From: Cycas panzhihuaensis
Taxonomy: Eukaryota > Cycadophyta
NCBI GenBank assembly: GCA_023213395.1
Contig: CM041465.1
Span: forward strand, 129,463,741 to 129,527,740
Reading direction: 5' to 3'
Length of the DNA: 64,000 bases
Made by a program: the position numbers and the translations under genes. Shown in pieces: positions 28,367 through 39,926 of this stretch (position 1 is its first letter; each line of letters opens with the position of its first letter). The notes below the pieces were generated by a model. That model was not told the DNA's origin and made no database searches. It was given only the letters and a program-made list of their open reading frames with translations.

Positions 28367-29279
28367 GTATAATGAAGCATTATCTCATGAGGAATATATG
28401 CAAATAAATGAATAAACATGAATATAAAGTAATGAAATAGATCAAATATATAATAACCATTTAATAATTATTCACCACATTAGAGAGAACAAATTTATAT
28501 ATGAAAAATCTACCATAAAACATACCATGGAAGAAGGTTGGAGTTAGGTGCTCCTCTTAGATATCAGAATTAATATAGCTCCGGGTCATAAATCTTTTTC
28601 AAGTTCTCAAGTGGTGTATATATATATTTATATTAATAGTCACCCCATGAGTAGCCTATTATTTCTCTTAAGGCTTCACATCATTTAATAAGATGTTTAT
28701 GTAGATATATGTGTATATCACATTACTCAATATATTTGATTAGTAAAATTTTGAGTGGGTCCACATAATTAATATTAAATATTATATGTATGAATAATCT
28801 ATTCAACATTCAAATATTCTAATAAGGAGAAATTTAGATTATAATCCTTTCTAAAAATAAGAGGTATTAAGGTTACTTGTTAATTCTATCATCTTTTCTA
28901 CTTATCATTTTATAAACTTCTCCAAGATTAGATATTATTATAGAGCTGCAAAGAAGTAAAGTGTAAAATTTATGATGTCAAATAAAACAAACTTTATAAG
29001 GTTCAAGAGCAAGAGTTTCTAAACTTTACTGTGATATTTATTTTCTCTTTACCCATTACTCTCTATAATTTCAATTTAAATTATAAAGTTTCAAGTGATA
29101 TGCAAGCTTATAAAGTATAATGTAATGGTCCTAACAACTACTCAACTCAAAATTATGAGATATAGTAGAATATATAAGAAACCTTAGTAATATACTTCAA
29201 TGAAAGAGGAAAAAAACTTTAAAAGACAAGAAGATGAGAAGAGTTTTCTAAAATAGGAAAGTAGCTTTCAATTAATATT

Positions 29280-29942
29280 ATAATATACTTTATAATAAGG
29301 ACCCAAGAGGGCATACATAATTCTTTTACCACTAATATTTACTTTCTACTAAAGCATGTGGAATAAAATAAATAGAACTATTCATGTACTTACTAAACCT
29401 CATCCCATACTAATTAAGTGAGTAATACAAAATATGCATGATTTATAACTCCTAATATATTCATATATACATATTCCATTATATACATAATGTGCTTATA
29501 CCTATATGTATATTGTTATCTATGATTTATTTATTCCTTAATATGATCCTCTCCTTAATATGCTTTACCCTCGAAGTATAAGAGAAAACTTGACCATATG
29601 ACCATTGTAAATCTTTAGAAAATTAGTGTATACAAAGAGGATATAGCCATCATTAAAAGGTTTTTATTATTCTCGAATATCTTTAATTAGCTATCCTTGA
29701 ACTTGAAGTGCATTGTTACCTTGAGTACCAAGTCTCCTAATAGTACGAGTGATGATAACACTCCCCTTTTACATAATATTTATCTTCTTTTTCTCAACTT
29801 TGGGTGAAATATAATCTTCCTTGCTTGGTTCCTATATATAAACTTTTTTTTTTTTATTCCTTATTTTATCTTTATTTCCTTTTGCTTGATCTTACTTAAA
29901 TTTCTCCTACATTTTCTTTATACTCTACTTTTACCTTATATT
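29280..29942. other. Non-coding internal DNA of the copia-like element, left part
   Basis: AT-rich, with stops in all frames and no recognisable domain. The stretch near 29330-29355 (tttctactaaagca) recurs near 10070, suggesting further related repeats. Confidence 0.5.
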
Positions 29943-30490
29943 TGTTAGATATGTTGAACATTTTATAAGTGTTATATATGTAAAAGGAGGTTAAAATTTT
30001 GGTCATATTTTGGCATGGTTTTCCCTTCCAACCTCCTTAGAGAGGGATCCAAGGGAGGTGGTAGCCCCCTTTGATAAGGGAGGTGTGAGCGGGTGAATGT
30101 CTCCTCTAATCCCCTTCCCACCATAAAGAAGGGGTTTAGGGGCGACAGCCCCCAAAGAAAATTTAGGGCTTAAACAGAAAAGAGAATCAAGGTCATTCAT
30201 CATAAAGACCATAGATCTGACAGTTCAAATCTTGTACCTTCTTATGACATTCTTTATATAACCCAAATTGGGTAATTCTTTGTAGAGTGTAGAAAGTAGA
30301 TAAGTTAATGAGGTGCGTTGGGGTTTTATCTCTGTAATTCTTTAGTTTTTTCTTAGATTAATAAAGGGTCTATACTTAGACCTAAATCTCCTAGTGTTCT
30401 TTGTTATGTTCTTAATTTGTTTATGCTATTTGTTCTTTATATAGTTAAAGTTCTATTTATATTGCTTTCACGGTTGCATTTTACTCTTCA
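29943..30490 (+). repeat. Copia-2 5' LTR
   Basis: Runs from tgttagatatgttgaac to ttactcttca. It includes a G+C-richer block at 30040-30150 and a taataaagg polyadenylation-like signal at about 30359. A minus-strand open frame at 30003-30212 is incidental. Confidence 0.92.
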
Positions 30491-30567
30491 TTTAGTATCA
30501 GAGCTAAGGGTTTTAGTTCTATGGGAAGCCATTTGGTGAGCGGGAGCCTTATTTGGTAAACTTGAGT

Positions 30568-31320
30568 ATGAAGATTATGGCAACTATTATGAAGATGGAG
30601 ATTGAAAATTTCAATGGCCAAAACTTTAAGTTATAGAAGCTAAAGATGGAAGATATCCTTGTCAAAAATGATCAGTTAATCATTGTAGTAAGAATAAAGC
30701 ATGCAACTATGGCTGATAAAGATTAGAAGAAGCTTGATCAAAAAGCAATCAATTTGATAAGGTTATGCCTTTTAGATATGGTGATGGTGTTGTTGAACAT
30801 TTCTATAGAGACTATGACCAAAGATCTATGGATAAAGTTAGGGGCTTTGTATCAAACTAAGTCCCTGGTTAATAAGTTATTTCTTCAAAAAAAATTATAC
30901 TCACTCAGGATAAGTGATAGAGATGTAGTTTCAGATCATCTCACTGCATTTAATACCATGGTGAGCCAACTTACTTTAATTGCGGTAACAATGTCTAAAG
31001 AATATAAGTGTATTACCCTATTATGTTCACTTCCCGATTCCTAAGATAATCTTGTGATGACGATTAGCAGTATAACTACTCCTACCCTAAAATTTAATGA
31101 TGTCATTACTACTCTATTATCAGAAGAGATAAGGTGAAAATCTCCTAAAGATCATTTAAAAGAAGTACTGGTAGTGATAGGTCGAACATTGGATCGTGAC
31201 CAATAAAGGCCTAGGAATAAATAACCAAATCTAGAGGGAAATCTAAATCTCCAGCCAAAGGCCCCTTAGTATACTAGAGATGTGGGAAGGTTGGCCATAT
31301 GAAGAGCCAATGCCAACCCA
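30568..31320 (+). pseudogene. Copia-2 gag with zinc knuckle
   Basis: From ATG at 30568 (MKIMATIMKMEIENFNG) the frame leads into a UBN2-type copia gag: MTKDLWIKLGALYQTKSL, LFLQKKLYSLRISD, then VSQLTLI. Near 31270 the knuckle reads RCGKVGHMKSQC, while the first Cys codon is now TAC (Tyr). Stops at expected Trp codons (such as after FKL near 30635) show decay. Confidence 0.88.
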
Positions 31321-31414
31321 AGGTTGACAAGGCAAAGTCACCTAAAGCTACCTCTTCCATGATAGTAAAAGCCTCTGATAAAGCTGATGGTAATGTTTAT
31401 TTAGCAATCTTAGG

Positions 31415-32005
31415 TTAGTTGTTAAATGTTGAGTCTTGCTTAATTGGCTCTACTGCTTTACTTCATGTTACTCCCTATAGGGAGTGGTTTTGTGAATACA
31501 CAAGTATTAATGGAGGTGAAGTATTTCTTAGGGATCATTACCCATATAAAATTATAGGTCATGGAAGGGTGAAGGTTCGATTTAGGGATGGAAGGATTAA
31601 AATTATCCCCGATATAAGATATATTTCTAGTTTAGGTATAAGTATATTATATGTCAATTAATTAGTGATGTAGGAATAAAAGTGATTTCCAATAAAGACA
31701 TATGCAAAATAATATGAGGAGCATTGGTGTTAGCAAGAGGGGTTTGATTTAGAACATTATATAAGCTTGATGTGAGCACAATGTGTGTTAACAGTTGCAG
31801 TCCAGTTGTTATAGAAAATAGCAATGATGCAGGCAGAACCCAAATATTACTTGCTAGTAAAACTATTGTGTGGCATCAGAGATTGGGCCATATTGGAGAT
31901 AAAGGCCTCTATGATTTATTCTTTAAAGTTATGGCAGAAAACAACTCTGAAATTAATGGCTCCTTTGATTTTGATTTCTATGAGCATTATATGTATGGCA
32001 AATAG
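31415..32005 (+). pseudogene. Copia-2 protease and GAG-pre-integrase
   Basis: CLIGSTALLHVTPYREWF aligns with the protease active-site region, where DSGA has become GSTA, removing the catalytic Asp. GGEVFLRDH, IIGHGRVKVRFRDGRI and IPDIRYI follow. The GAG-pre-integrase has VWHQRLGHIGDKGL and DFDFYEHYMYGK, where the zinc-binding Cys residues of the usual CxxC are Tyr. Confidence 0.9.
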
Positions 32006-32008
32006 AAT

Positions 32009-32750
32009 TTGGTCAATTTTCCTTCAAGCGTAAAGAGAGCAAAGGGTATTCAACAATTGGTGCATAATGATATTTTTGGACCTATTGATGTACCCTCATT
32101 AGATGGGTCCAAATTCTTTGTCTCATTCATAGATTATTTCTCGAGAAAAATATGGTTGTATTTTCTTAGGGAGAAATATATGGTTTTCAATAAATTCCAA
32201 GAATTCAATGCCTTGGTCTAGAATCATTGACAAGAAAATCAAGGTACTAAAGACTGATAATGGATGTGAGTTTTACTCAAAGGAGTTTGAGCAATTCTAT
32301 AACCAGTATGAAATAGTAAGGTGGAAGACAATTCCCCATATGCCATAGTAAAATAAAGTTGCTAAAAGCATGAATAGGACCTTACCGGAGAGATTGAGGA
32401 GTATGCTTAGTGCTGCTAGTTTAGACAAGAAATTCTAGGCTAAGGCTATGATGATTGTAAGCTACTTGATAAATAGAAAACCAACAACTACCTTAGTATA
32501 CAAAACACCTAAAGAAGTGTGGTATGGTAAGAAACTAGCTCTTGTTTATCTTAGAGTTTTTGGTTGTGAAGCTTTTATGTATATTCCTAAACAAAAAATG
32601 ACTAAGCTTGGTTTCAAAGCATAAAAGACTATTTTCATTGGCTATAGTGATGGTGTTAAAGGGTACCAGCTTTATAACCTTGAAACATAGAAAGTTGTGT
32701 ATAGCCATGATGTTGTCTTTAAAGAGAAGCTCAAGTCTATAAAGCATGAT
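32009..32750 (+). pseudogene. Copia-2 integrase
   Basis: VHNDIFGPIDVPSLDGSKFF carries the first catalytic Asp, followed by FVSFIDYFSRKIWLYFL. At about 32340 the PQQNG motif is P-stop-stop-N, both Gln codons now TAG and TAA, followed by VAKSMNRTL. The C-terminal segment near 32530-32700 gives FGCEAFMYIPK and FIGYSDGVKGYQLYN. Confidence 0.9.
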
Positions 32751-32989
32751 GAAGAACCAAAGGAGAAAAACTCTAAGAAGTTACAGTTTGAGGTAAGAGA
32801 TGAAGATTCTTTATCAAAATATGAGTCAGCTAAAGAGGAAGGACTAGTTGTAGAGGTAGCTCAACCTTAAGAACTCATATCTTAAGGAGATCAACTCGTG
32901 AGAGAAGACAACCTGATAGGTATATTCCTGAAGACTTTTATCACTCCTCGTTTATTTTATCTACTACATATGATGATCTAAGTACTATT

Positions 32990-33760
32990 CAAGAGGCTCT
33001 AGAGTCAAAAGATAGCCAACTCTAGATGAAGGCTATGAAAGAAGAACTAGTGACCTTGGATAAAAATAACACATAGGATTTGGTGGATCTGCCTAATTGT
33101 AAAAACCTTATTGATAATAAATAGATCTTCAAGAAGAAGTTTTGGGCAGATGGTATAGTGAAAAAGTATAAGGCTTGCTTAGTAACAAAGGGTTATTCCC
33201 AAGTCAAGGGAATAGATTTTAATGAGGTATTTTCTCCTATTGTAAAAATAGCTTCAATTAGATTTTTATTGGTTGTAGTAACCCCCTATGACTTTGAGGT
33301 GGATCAAATGGATGTAAGGACTACATTTCTTCATGGTGACCTTGAGGAAGAAATTTATAAGTTATAGCTTGAAGGTTTTGAAGTTGCAGGGAAGAAAATA
33401 TAGTGTGTAGGTTGAAGAAATCGTTATATAGCTTGAAACAATCATCAAGGATATGGTATCAAAGGTTTAATTCACATATGTTAGTAGATGTCTTTATGCA
33501 CAATATAGTAGATCATTATGTCTAATATAATTAAGTTGGTGATCACTTTGTTATTATAGCTTTATATATTGATGATATACTTTTAATTAGTAACAATAAA
33601 GAAATTAACTAACTTGTGAAAAGCCAATTATCATCATATTTTGAGATAAAAGGACTTTGGTACTACATATTTTAGGCATTGAGATTAAAAAAGATAGAAG
33701 AAACAAGAAGATTTAGCTTAGCCAAAATCAATACATCGAGATAATATTACAGTGGTTCAA
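32990..33760 (+). pseudogene. Copia-2 reverse transcriptase
   Basis: KAMKEELVTLDKN precedes the RT core. KKYKACLVTKGYSQVKGIDF, VFSPIVK and MDVRTTFLHGDLEEEIY follow, then after frame changes ALYIDDILLIS with both catalytic aspartates kept. FEIKGLWYYIF ends the readable part. Stops again sit at expected Gln and Trp. Confidence 0.92.
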
Positions 33761-33849
33761 GTTACAGGATAGTAAACTAATTAATGTTCCTCTTCCTCTT
33801 GGTTTAAAATTATCAGTTGAGTAATGCCCAAAGACTCACCAAGAAGTTG

Positions 33850-34520
33850 AAGACATGGCATTTGTCCCGTATGCTAGTGTTATTAGTAGCTTGATATATG
33901 TAATGGTCTGCACTTGACTAAACATTGCCCATGTAGTAGGAGTAGTTAGTAGGTACATGTTAAACCTAGGGACGGAGCATTGGAGGGGTACATCAGACTA
34001 TGGAATTTACTATCAAAGAGATCCCATAGAGAGTAGAACAATAAACCTAAAAGGTTTTGTTGATGTTGATTGGGTTAGAGATCTTGACAGTAGAAGATCT
34101 ACAAGTGGGTATGTTTCTACCTTTTATAGTGGCATAGTTAACTAGATGAACAAAAGACAACAAGTTGTGGCACTCTCTAGCATAGAAGTAGAGTATATGG
34201 CAGCTACACGTGCGTGTAAGGAAGTAATTTGGTTATAGAGATTATGCATAGATGTTGGCTTTAAGCAGGATGTTATGAGAATAGATTGTGATAGTCAAAG
34301 TGTATTCTACCTAGCAAAGAACCCCATTTTTCATGCTCAATCAAAGTATATTGATGTGCAATTCCATTTTATGAGATAAATAGTTTAAGATCATAAGGTA
34401 GACTTGTAAAACATTACCATATAAGATAATATTCTAGACTCATTAACCAAGGTTGTTGACATAGAAAAATTTTAATGGTATAGAAAGGAAATAGGTGTTT
34501 ATGATATTAACATTAAGTAG
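33850..34520 (+). pseudogene. Copia-2 RNase H
   Basis: GFVDVDWVRDLDSRRSTSGY holds the first catalytic residues. The next segment reads VALSSIEVEYMAATRACKE with the catalytic Glu. DCDSQSVFYLAKNPIFHAQ is close to intact. The carboxyl end near 34440 is broken by stops. Confidence 0.9.
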
Positions 34521-34564
34521 TTGTGTATGTAGGTTTCTTGTAAAGTATTCAACAAGTGGGAGAT

Positions 34565-35117
34565 TGTTGGATATGTTGAATACTTTATAAGTGTTACATA
34601 TATATAAGGAGGTTAAAATTTTTGTCCTACTTTGGTATAGTTTTCCCCTTCAACCTCCTTACAGGAGGATCCAAGGGGGGTGGTAACCCCCTTTGGTAAG
34701 GGGCTTGCAGGGGGAGGGGAGAAGATGTCTCCCCCTCCCCCCCCACCCAGAAAGTAGGGGTTCAAGGGCAATAGACCCTAAAGAAAATTTTAGGGTTCAA
34801 ACAAAAAAGAGAATTAGGACCGTTCATCATAAAGAGCCTAGATCTAATGGTTCAGATCTTGTACCTTCTTATGACATTCTTTATGTAACCCAAATTGGGT
34901 AATTCTTTGTAGAGTGTACAAAGTTGATGAGTTGATAAGGTAAGTTAGGGTTTCATCTCTATAATTATTTAGCCTTTGCTCAAATTAATAAAAGGTATAT
35001 GCTTAGACTTAAATCTCCTGGTGTTCTTTATTATGTGCTTAATTTGTTTATGTTATCTGTTCTTTGCATGTTTAAAGTTCTATTCATATTGCTTTCATGA
35101 TTGTATTTTACTCTTCA
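34565..35117 (+). repeat. Copia-2 3' LTR
   Basis: Starts tgttggatatgttgaat and ends ttactcttca. It contains a C/G-rich tract near 34720-34750 that corresponds to the G+C-richer block in the 5' LTR. Confidence 0.92.
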
Positions 35118-36174
35118 ATAGTGATCCTTATGCTTTTCACAAGTTACTTTTTCTGGTATTAGGAGAATTCCCTTTTTATTCTTGTAACTAAGTCGTTCTA
35201 ATATTTGGCATGCCTCTTCTTTTTCTTATTCACTATTTTTTATTTCTTCCCACTATGTCTTATTATATTTCTTGAGAAAATCACTTTTTAGACTAACCCA
35301 TGTTATTAAAAAAGAAATGTATGTTCTTATGTACCATCCTTTATACCAAAGATAACCCTCTCCCTATAGATATAAAGAGACAACTTGTATCCTTTCTCTA
35401 CTACTTAGAGCATTCTTAGGAGAAGAATATAAATAAACCTCCATTTATTTAATCCAATCCTTTAGATCAATGTTATATCTCTATTGAAGAAGGGAGGTAC
35501 TGGTATTTCAATTTCCATAAAAGAGACACTTGCTTAAAAATATATAAAATTTTGCTCTAAATTGGTGAAAATTTTTTAAAACCCTTAGAAATTATAAACA
35601 TTTGAACTTTCCTTTAAAAAATGACATAGCTTTTTTTTACCCCTAAATTGATTGTTTCTTTTTATTTAGTGAAGTATACTTCAACACATATTTAATGAGC
35701 TTGGTTTGAGGTGATTTGGACCTCTATAGCTCATATAATGACTCTTGCAAGTTGGCTAAATTTTTCTAGTTTCTAAGACAACAATAGTATCCTCCACTAA
35801 AATGGGAATAACTTTCAAACCAAATCTCCAATTTAGATGATTCCTTTTTTGAGTAAATTCAAATTCAAGATATATTAACTAAAAAAATAATTGATGTCAT
35901 TTGGATACTTTTAACCCTTGTGATAGCTATCAAAATTTAAAGATGTAGAGTTCTAGGATTGTAAAAAATTTTGATAGTAGGCCAAAATTAAAAACTTGAT
36001 AACCTTTGATCTGGAACTTCAAAATATTATATATGACCACTTAAAATATATATAAACCCTTACCCTGAAATGTTGATGCACTTAGATTTTATCAAAATCA
36101 GACATTTACTACCTAAAAAATATGTTGCAAGAATTTTAGCTTAAAAAATATAAGCTCCTCACTCTAATACTACA
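35118..36174. other. Non-coding internal DNA of the copia-like element, right part
   Basis: AT-rich with no recognisable domain on either strand. It ends at 36162-36174 in a primer-site-like sequence for the minus-strand element (tagtattagag on that strand). Confidence 0.5.
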
Positions 36175-36814
36175 TGTAATGGTCATAGCAACTACTCAAC
36201 TCAAATTTGTGAGATATAATATAATATAAGAAAAATCTTAATAACATGCTTCAATGAAAAGGAAAATAAGTTTCAAAAGAAGAGAAGAGATACGAGAAGA
36301 GAAGAGTTTACCAAAATAGGAAAGTAACTTTCAATATACATATTATTCTCTACTACATATTTTTTCCCTAACATATGAAGTGCAAGTATGCAGAATGATA
36401 AAGGTTTTGATAGAAAGATAAAATCATCTAAGTCCTATAAGGAAAAGTAATTTCCTCCTTATATGTTGCCAACTTATTTAGAAGTTGAGATTAAAAGTGA
36501 GTATTCATTTCGTGAGGTGCAAAGTTGTAGAGTGTTAAGGTTAACTAAAAGAGAAGATTTTGTGTTTCATAATCTGCACCTTAATACATAAAGTCATAAA
36601 AATAAGTAAAGTCTAACAATGTAAAGTTGTAAAAACTTCAAGTTATTTAAGGTATTATAAATAATAGGTCCTACCATATCACTTCATACTTTATAAGTGT
36701 TCCTCTTGAACATTAGATATTAAGTGAAACAAAAGAAAGCAATGTAATAGAAATAAGTTTGTTATATGTATATGTGTGTATTTTTTCATACTTCATAAAC
36801 TTAAAAGTAAATTT

Positions 36815-38101
36815 AGAATCTATGAATCATGTGCTACTGATCAAATATCGAGCTATGCTAATAGAATAATTCAATAAACAAGCAAAATACATGAACAGAA
36901 CTGGGATAACCAAAGCACAAGTGAATTGGTCACCATGTAAGGCTCAATTTAGGTAGAGCTTCTCATATACTTTAAGTTAATATACAAAAGAATAATATGG
37001 GGCTTAATTTATAGGCAACACATCAATATGTCCATGAATATAATTGGTTGACTAAGTGACACATATTGCAGACTTGACAAATTATCAAATAAGATTTAAG
37101 TGAAAAATCAAATAGAATTTAATCTCATGGATTAAAATTGAAACATAATGAAAAATTATGAAGATTTTTGATAAAATAAAGGTCGTGGAGGTTCGCACAG
37201 CCTATGCATGACTTTGGGCAGCCTATGAGGGGTGTGAGAGCCAAAAACACCACCAAATTGTAATGGTTTGCTCCAACATCAAAGGAGGGAGGTAGTATCC
37301 ATAAGAAGCTAATAGACTCAAGTTTTATGAGAAATGAGCTCATGACAAATAGAAAAGAGCTATGGAGAGCAAGAGGGCTATGTGAGCCAAAGTGGGTAGA
37401 AATGAGCTTAAAGTAGCCTAAAACCCATCAAAATAGACTCCATTAGGCTAAGAATGAAGTTGGATGGCCACTAAAGAGGGAAATATAGCTTCAACAAGTA
37501 GATATATGCAAATCTAAGGTTGGAATAACTTGGAAACAAGCCTTTTTTTACTGTTTTTACTCCAAAAATAAACCCTAACCACATACAGCTGTAAACAAAT
37601 TGAGTTTCAACTATATAGAGAAGATATACATTGGAGTAGGCCTACACTTCATATTAAACAGTAGTGTGCACTAATGTTTGAGAGAAAACTAAAGAAATGA
37701 GTGAAAACGAGGTGTTGTTATGAAGGAATGAGCCTCTATTTACCAATATTTCTCAAATAACTTTAAAATAGAGCACAAACTAGCTCAGATACCATGCTAA
37801 AAACCTTTAGGATCTATAAATCATGTGTTACTAATCAAATATCAAGCTATACTAATAGAATAATGTAATAAACAAGTAAAATACATGAACAAAATTAACA
37901 TAAACAAAGCACGGGTGAATTGGTCACCACGTGAGGCTCAATTTGGGCAAAGCTTCTATATATACTTCAAGATAATATATAAAAAAATGATACAAGGCTT
38001 AATTTATAGGCAACCCATCAATATTTCCATGAATACAATTGGCCGACTAAGTAGCACATGCAGCAAACCTAACTAGATTATCAAACAAGATTAAATTTAC
38101 A
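36815..38101 (-). mobile_element. Small TRIM/LARD-like LTR element
   Basis: Direct repeats at about 36815-37102 and 37794-38101 (roughly 290-308 bp) share blocks such as gaattggtcacca, gaggctcaattt-like and cttaatttataggcaac. On the minus strand the right copy ends in AGCA and is followed by tggtatctgagc, a primer-site variant. Each LTR carries cctataaattaag, a good TATA-box candidate. The roughly 700-bp interior has no protein domain. It splits the Gypsy-1 3' LTR between 36815 and 38102. The left boundary and target duplication are unclear. Confidence 0.65.
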
Positions 38102-38622
38102 ATGTGGGTTGCCTTAACATACAAAATACACCTAATGTGCATAAAATTAACATGTGTTACAAAGAAATGAAGGTGATATTATATAGTTTTAACAAATTGT
38201 GAATGACTAATTGACACACAAAAGCATATATTATGAAATTCATTTATGAAGTATTATAAACAGAAGTTTATAGTGCATAAAGAAGAGTATATATACACTT
38301 TATAAATTTGGAATAACTATGAAGACTTAACTTATAAGCGAAAGTATAAAGTAGTGGGTAGTAGAGGTGATAGACTTCACACATTTATTATAGATGCATG
38401 CAAGAAAACATGCAATAAAATATCACTTCACTATTTTTATTTTTTCCCTATTTATTTGTGAAGATTTTATAAACAATAGATGCTTAAAGTATAAAATATG
38501 AACAAAAATTCTAGTCAAGAGAAATTTCTTCTAGTATTGGAAGTTAATATGAAATTCTTAAATAATTTCTTGTAATATTTCTTTGAGTTTTTACTAAACA
38601 GATTTTCGAAGGAGAATAGGTC

Positions 38623-39090
38623 ATGGTCAACACTAAGCCTAGTGCAAAGTATCATTATAATGAATTTTATAAATTAAAAGAGAAGTAGGATTGCATTGAA
38701 AGGCTTGATATTGAAATTAGGATGGGTTACTCAAAAGAAGGAAAGTTATTATTTAATTTAAGCCTAAAAAAATTATAACACTTTTTCTCAACAAAGGAAA
38801 GTTATAAGCTCTTAATAAGGGTAAGCCAAAGATTTAATATATAATCTATAAATTTAAAATAATTATCAAAATGTCTTTTATCAGTAGCCAATTCTCCAAC
38901 ATATATATAAATAATTCACTTGATATATCAAGGTATTATATATGGATGGTTTGGTGTAATTAGGCATCATATTCACTTCACAACATGTCTTTTAAAAGGA
39001 TAAAGTTGATAATTAGTAGGATATATGGTGATTGTGAAATTTTGATATGTTAAGATATAGAAAAGGTTTTAAATGATAAAGTGTGGGAAA
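38623..39090 (+). pseudogene. Gag-like reading frame inside the Gypsy-1 3' LTR
   Basis: This is the better-preserved copy of the frame at 11752. ATG at 38623 gives MVNTKPSAKYHYNEFYKLKE, then a TAG at expected Trp/Gln, then ERLDIEIRMGYSKEGKLLFN. A further segment near 38895 gives FSNIYINNSLDIS, resembling the FS...IN..L motif of Athila/Tat gag N-termini. Its presence in both LTRs means it was part of the LTR when the element inserted. Confidence 0.5.
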
Positions 39091-39926
39091 ATGTACTCCT
39101 AATAATGGAATGGTATTGATAGAGGGAATTAAAGGAATTATCATTTTCTTAAAATATTTTATAAAAGATAAAGGCATGGCCAAGAAAAGTATATATATGA
39201 AAAGATGCCTTTAACTTTACTTTATTGGAAAAAAAAATAGAAAATAAGTTATAAAAATAAATGCTAGAAAATTACTAGCATGATAAAAGAATCTAAAAGG
39301 GATGAGAATGTTGGTTTGGCACAAAGATGCAGGGCAGCTATGGTTTCAAAGGACTATTGCAGACAATAATTAGAACAGACCTAAGAGGGGGAATGACCCC
39401 AAATAGATCGAGAGGGAATGACATCCCAGGATTGATTCAAGGATAAGTACAGTCTCTATATAAGGAGAATAGTTTACTCAGATATAATTGTAAGGTGACA
39501 GGATCTAGGCAACATCTCACATGGAGACAACAACAAATGTTTGGGGATCTTAATCCAAGCTATAGATAAGAGATCTTATGGGAGGAGGCAAAGGTTACCA
39601 AACCTTAGTTTCAAACAGAATATGACTATTATTTGGCACCTTTGCAGGTTTTGTTAAAGATATAAGAGAAGCTCATGAGATGGGAAGGATATAAAGAGTT
39701 AGACAATAAAAAATTAAGTGCATTATACTTAAAAGGATATATTATAGAGGGAGATTTATCAAGAGACTCCTCTATTTATGGGGGAGATGTGGTGGATTCT
39801 AAGGAAGGAGGGCATATAGAATTAATTCATTAGATAAGAAGCCTAAATCCACTAGCAGTAGTGTATTTTTTTTCCAAGTTGATTGGTTAATATAGCTTTG
39901 AGTTGATTTGTTTTTTATTTAATTAA

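Larger units (their letters stand above)
26281..28808 (-). repeat. Lone inverted copia LTR, split by a LINE
   Basis: Segments 26281-26320 and 28341-28808 together make about 492 bp, the same as the Copia-7 LTR (489 bp) but in the opposite orientation. On the minus strand it starts TGTTGAATAG and ends ggatatca. No internal region is attached, so it looks like a solo LTR or the product of an inversion. A 5-bp target duplication is not visible (aagtt against ttcaa). Confidence 0.65.
29943..35117 (+). mobile_element. Copia-2: full-length Ty1/copia element
   Basis: LTRs at 29943-30490 (548 bp) and 34565-35117 (553 bp) are readily alignable. The primer site is mutated (tagtatcagagc at 30493). The polypurine tract aagtgggaga immediately precedes the 3' LTR. 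Flanks atatt (29938-29942) and atagt (35118-35122) match at 4 of 5 positions. All domains from gag to RNase H are present in order, with numerous stops. It lies inside the non-autonomous element at 29121-36373, itself inside the Gypsy-1 3' LTR, so it is at least the third layer of the nest. Confidence 0.93.
29121..36373 (-). mobile_element. Non-autonomous copia-like element (host of Copia-2)
   Basis: Direct repeats at 29121-29275 (left copy, inner end unclear) and 36175-36373 (199 bp) share tgtaatggtc, caactactcaactcaaa and gaaaagtt-type blocks. On the minus strand the right copy runs TGTTAGGG to CATTACA and is followed by tgtagtattagag, a deaminated version of the copia primer site. Flanks tataa (29116-29120) and tatga (36374-36378) match at 4 of 5 positions. 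The internal DNA at 29280-29942 and 35118-36174 shows no coding domain, so this resembles a LARD-type element. Copia-2 lies inside it. Confidence 0.55.

Noticed and set aside
30003-30212. 69-codon minus-strand frame in relatively G+C-rich DNA
   Set aside because: It lies entirely within the Copia-2 5' LTR and is not preserved as an open frame in the 3' LTR copy.
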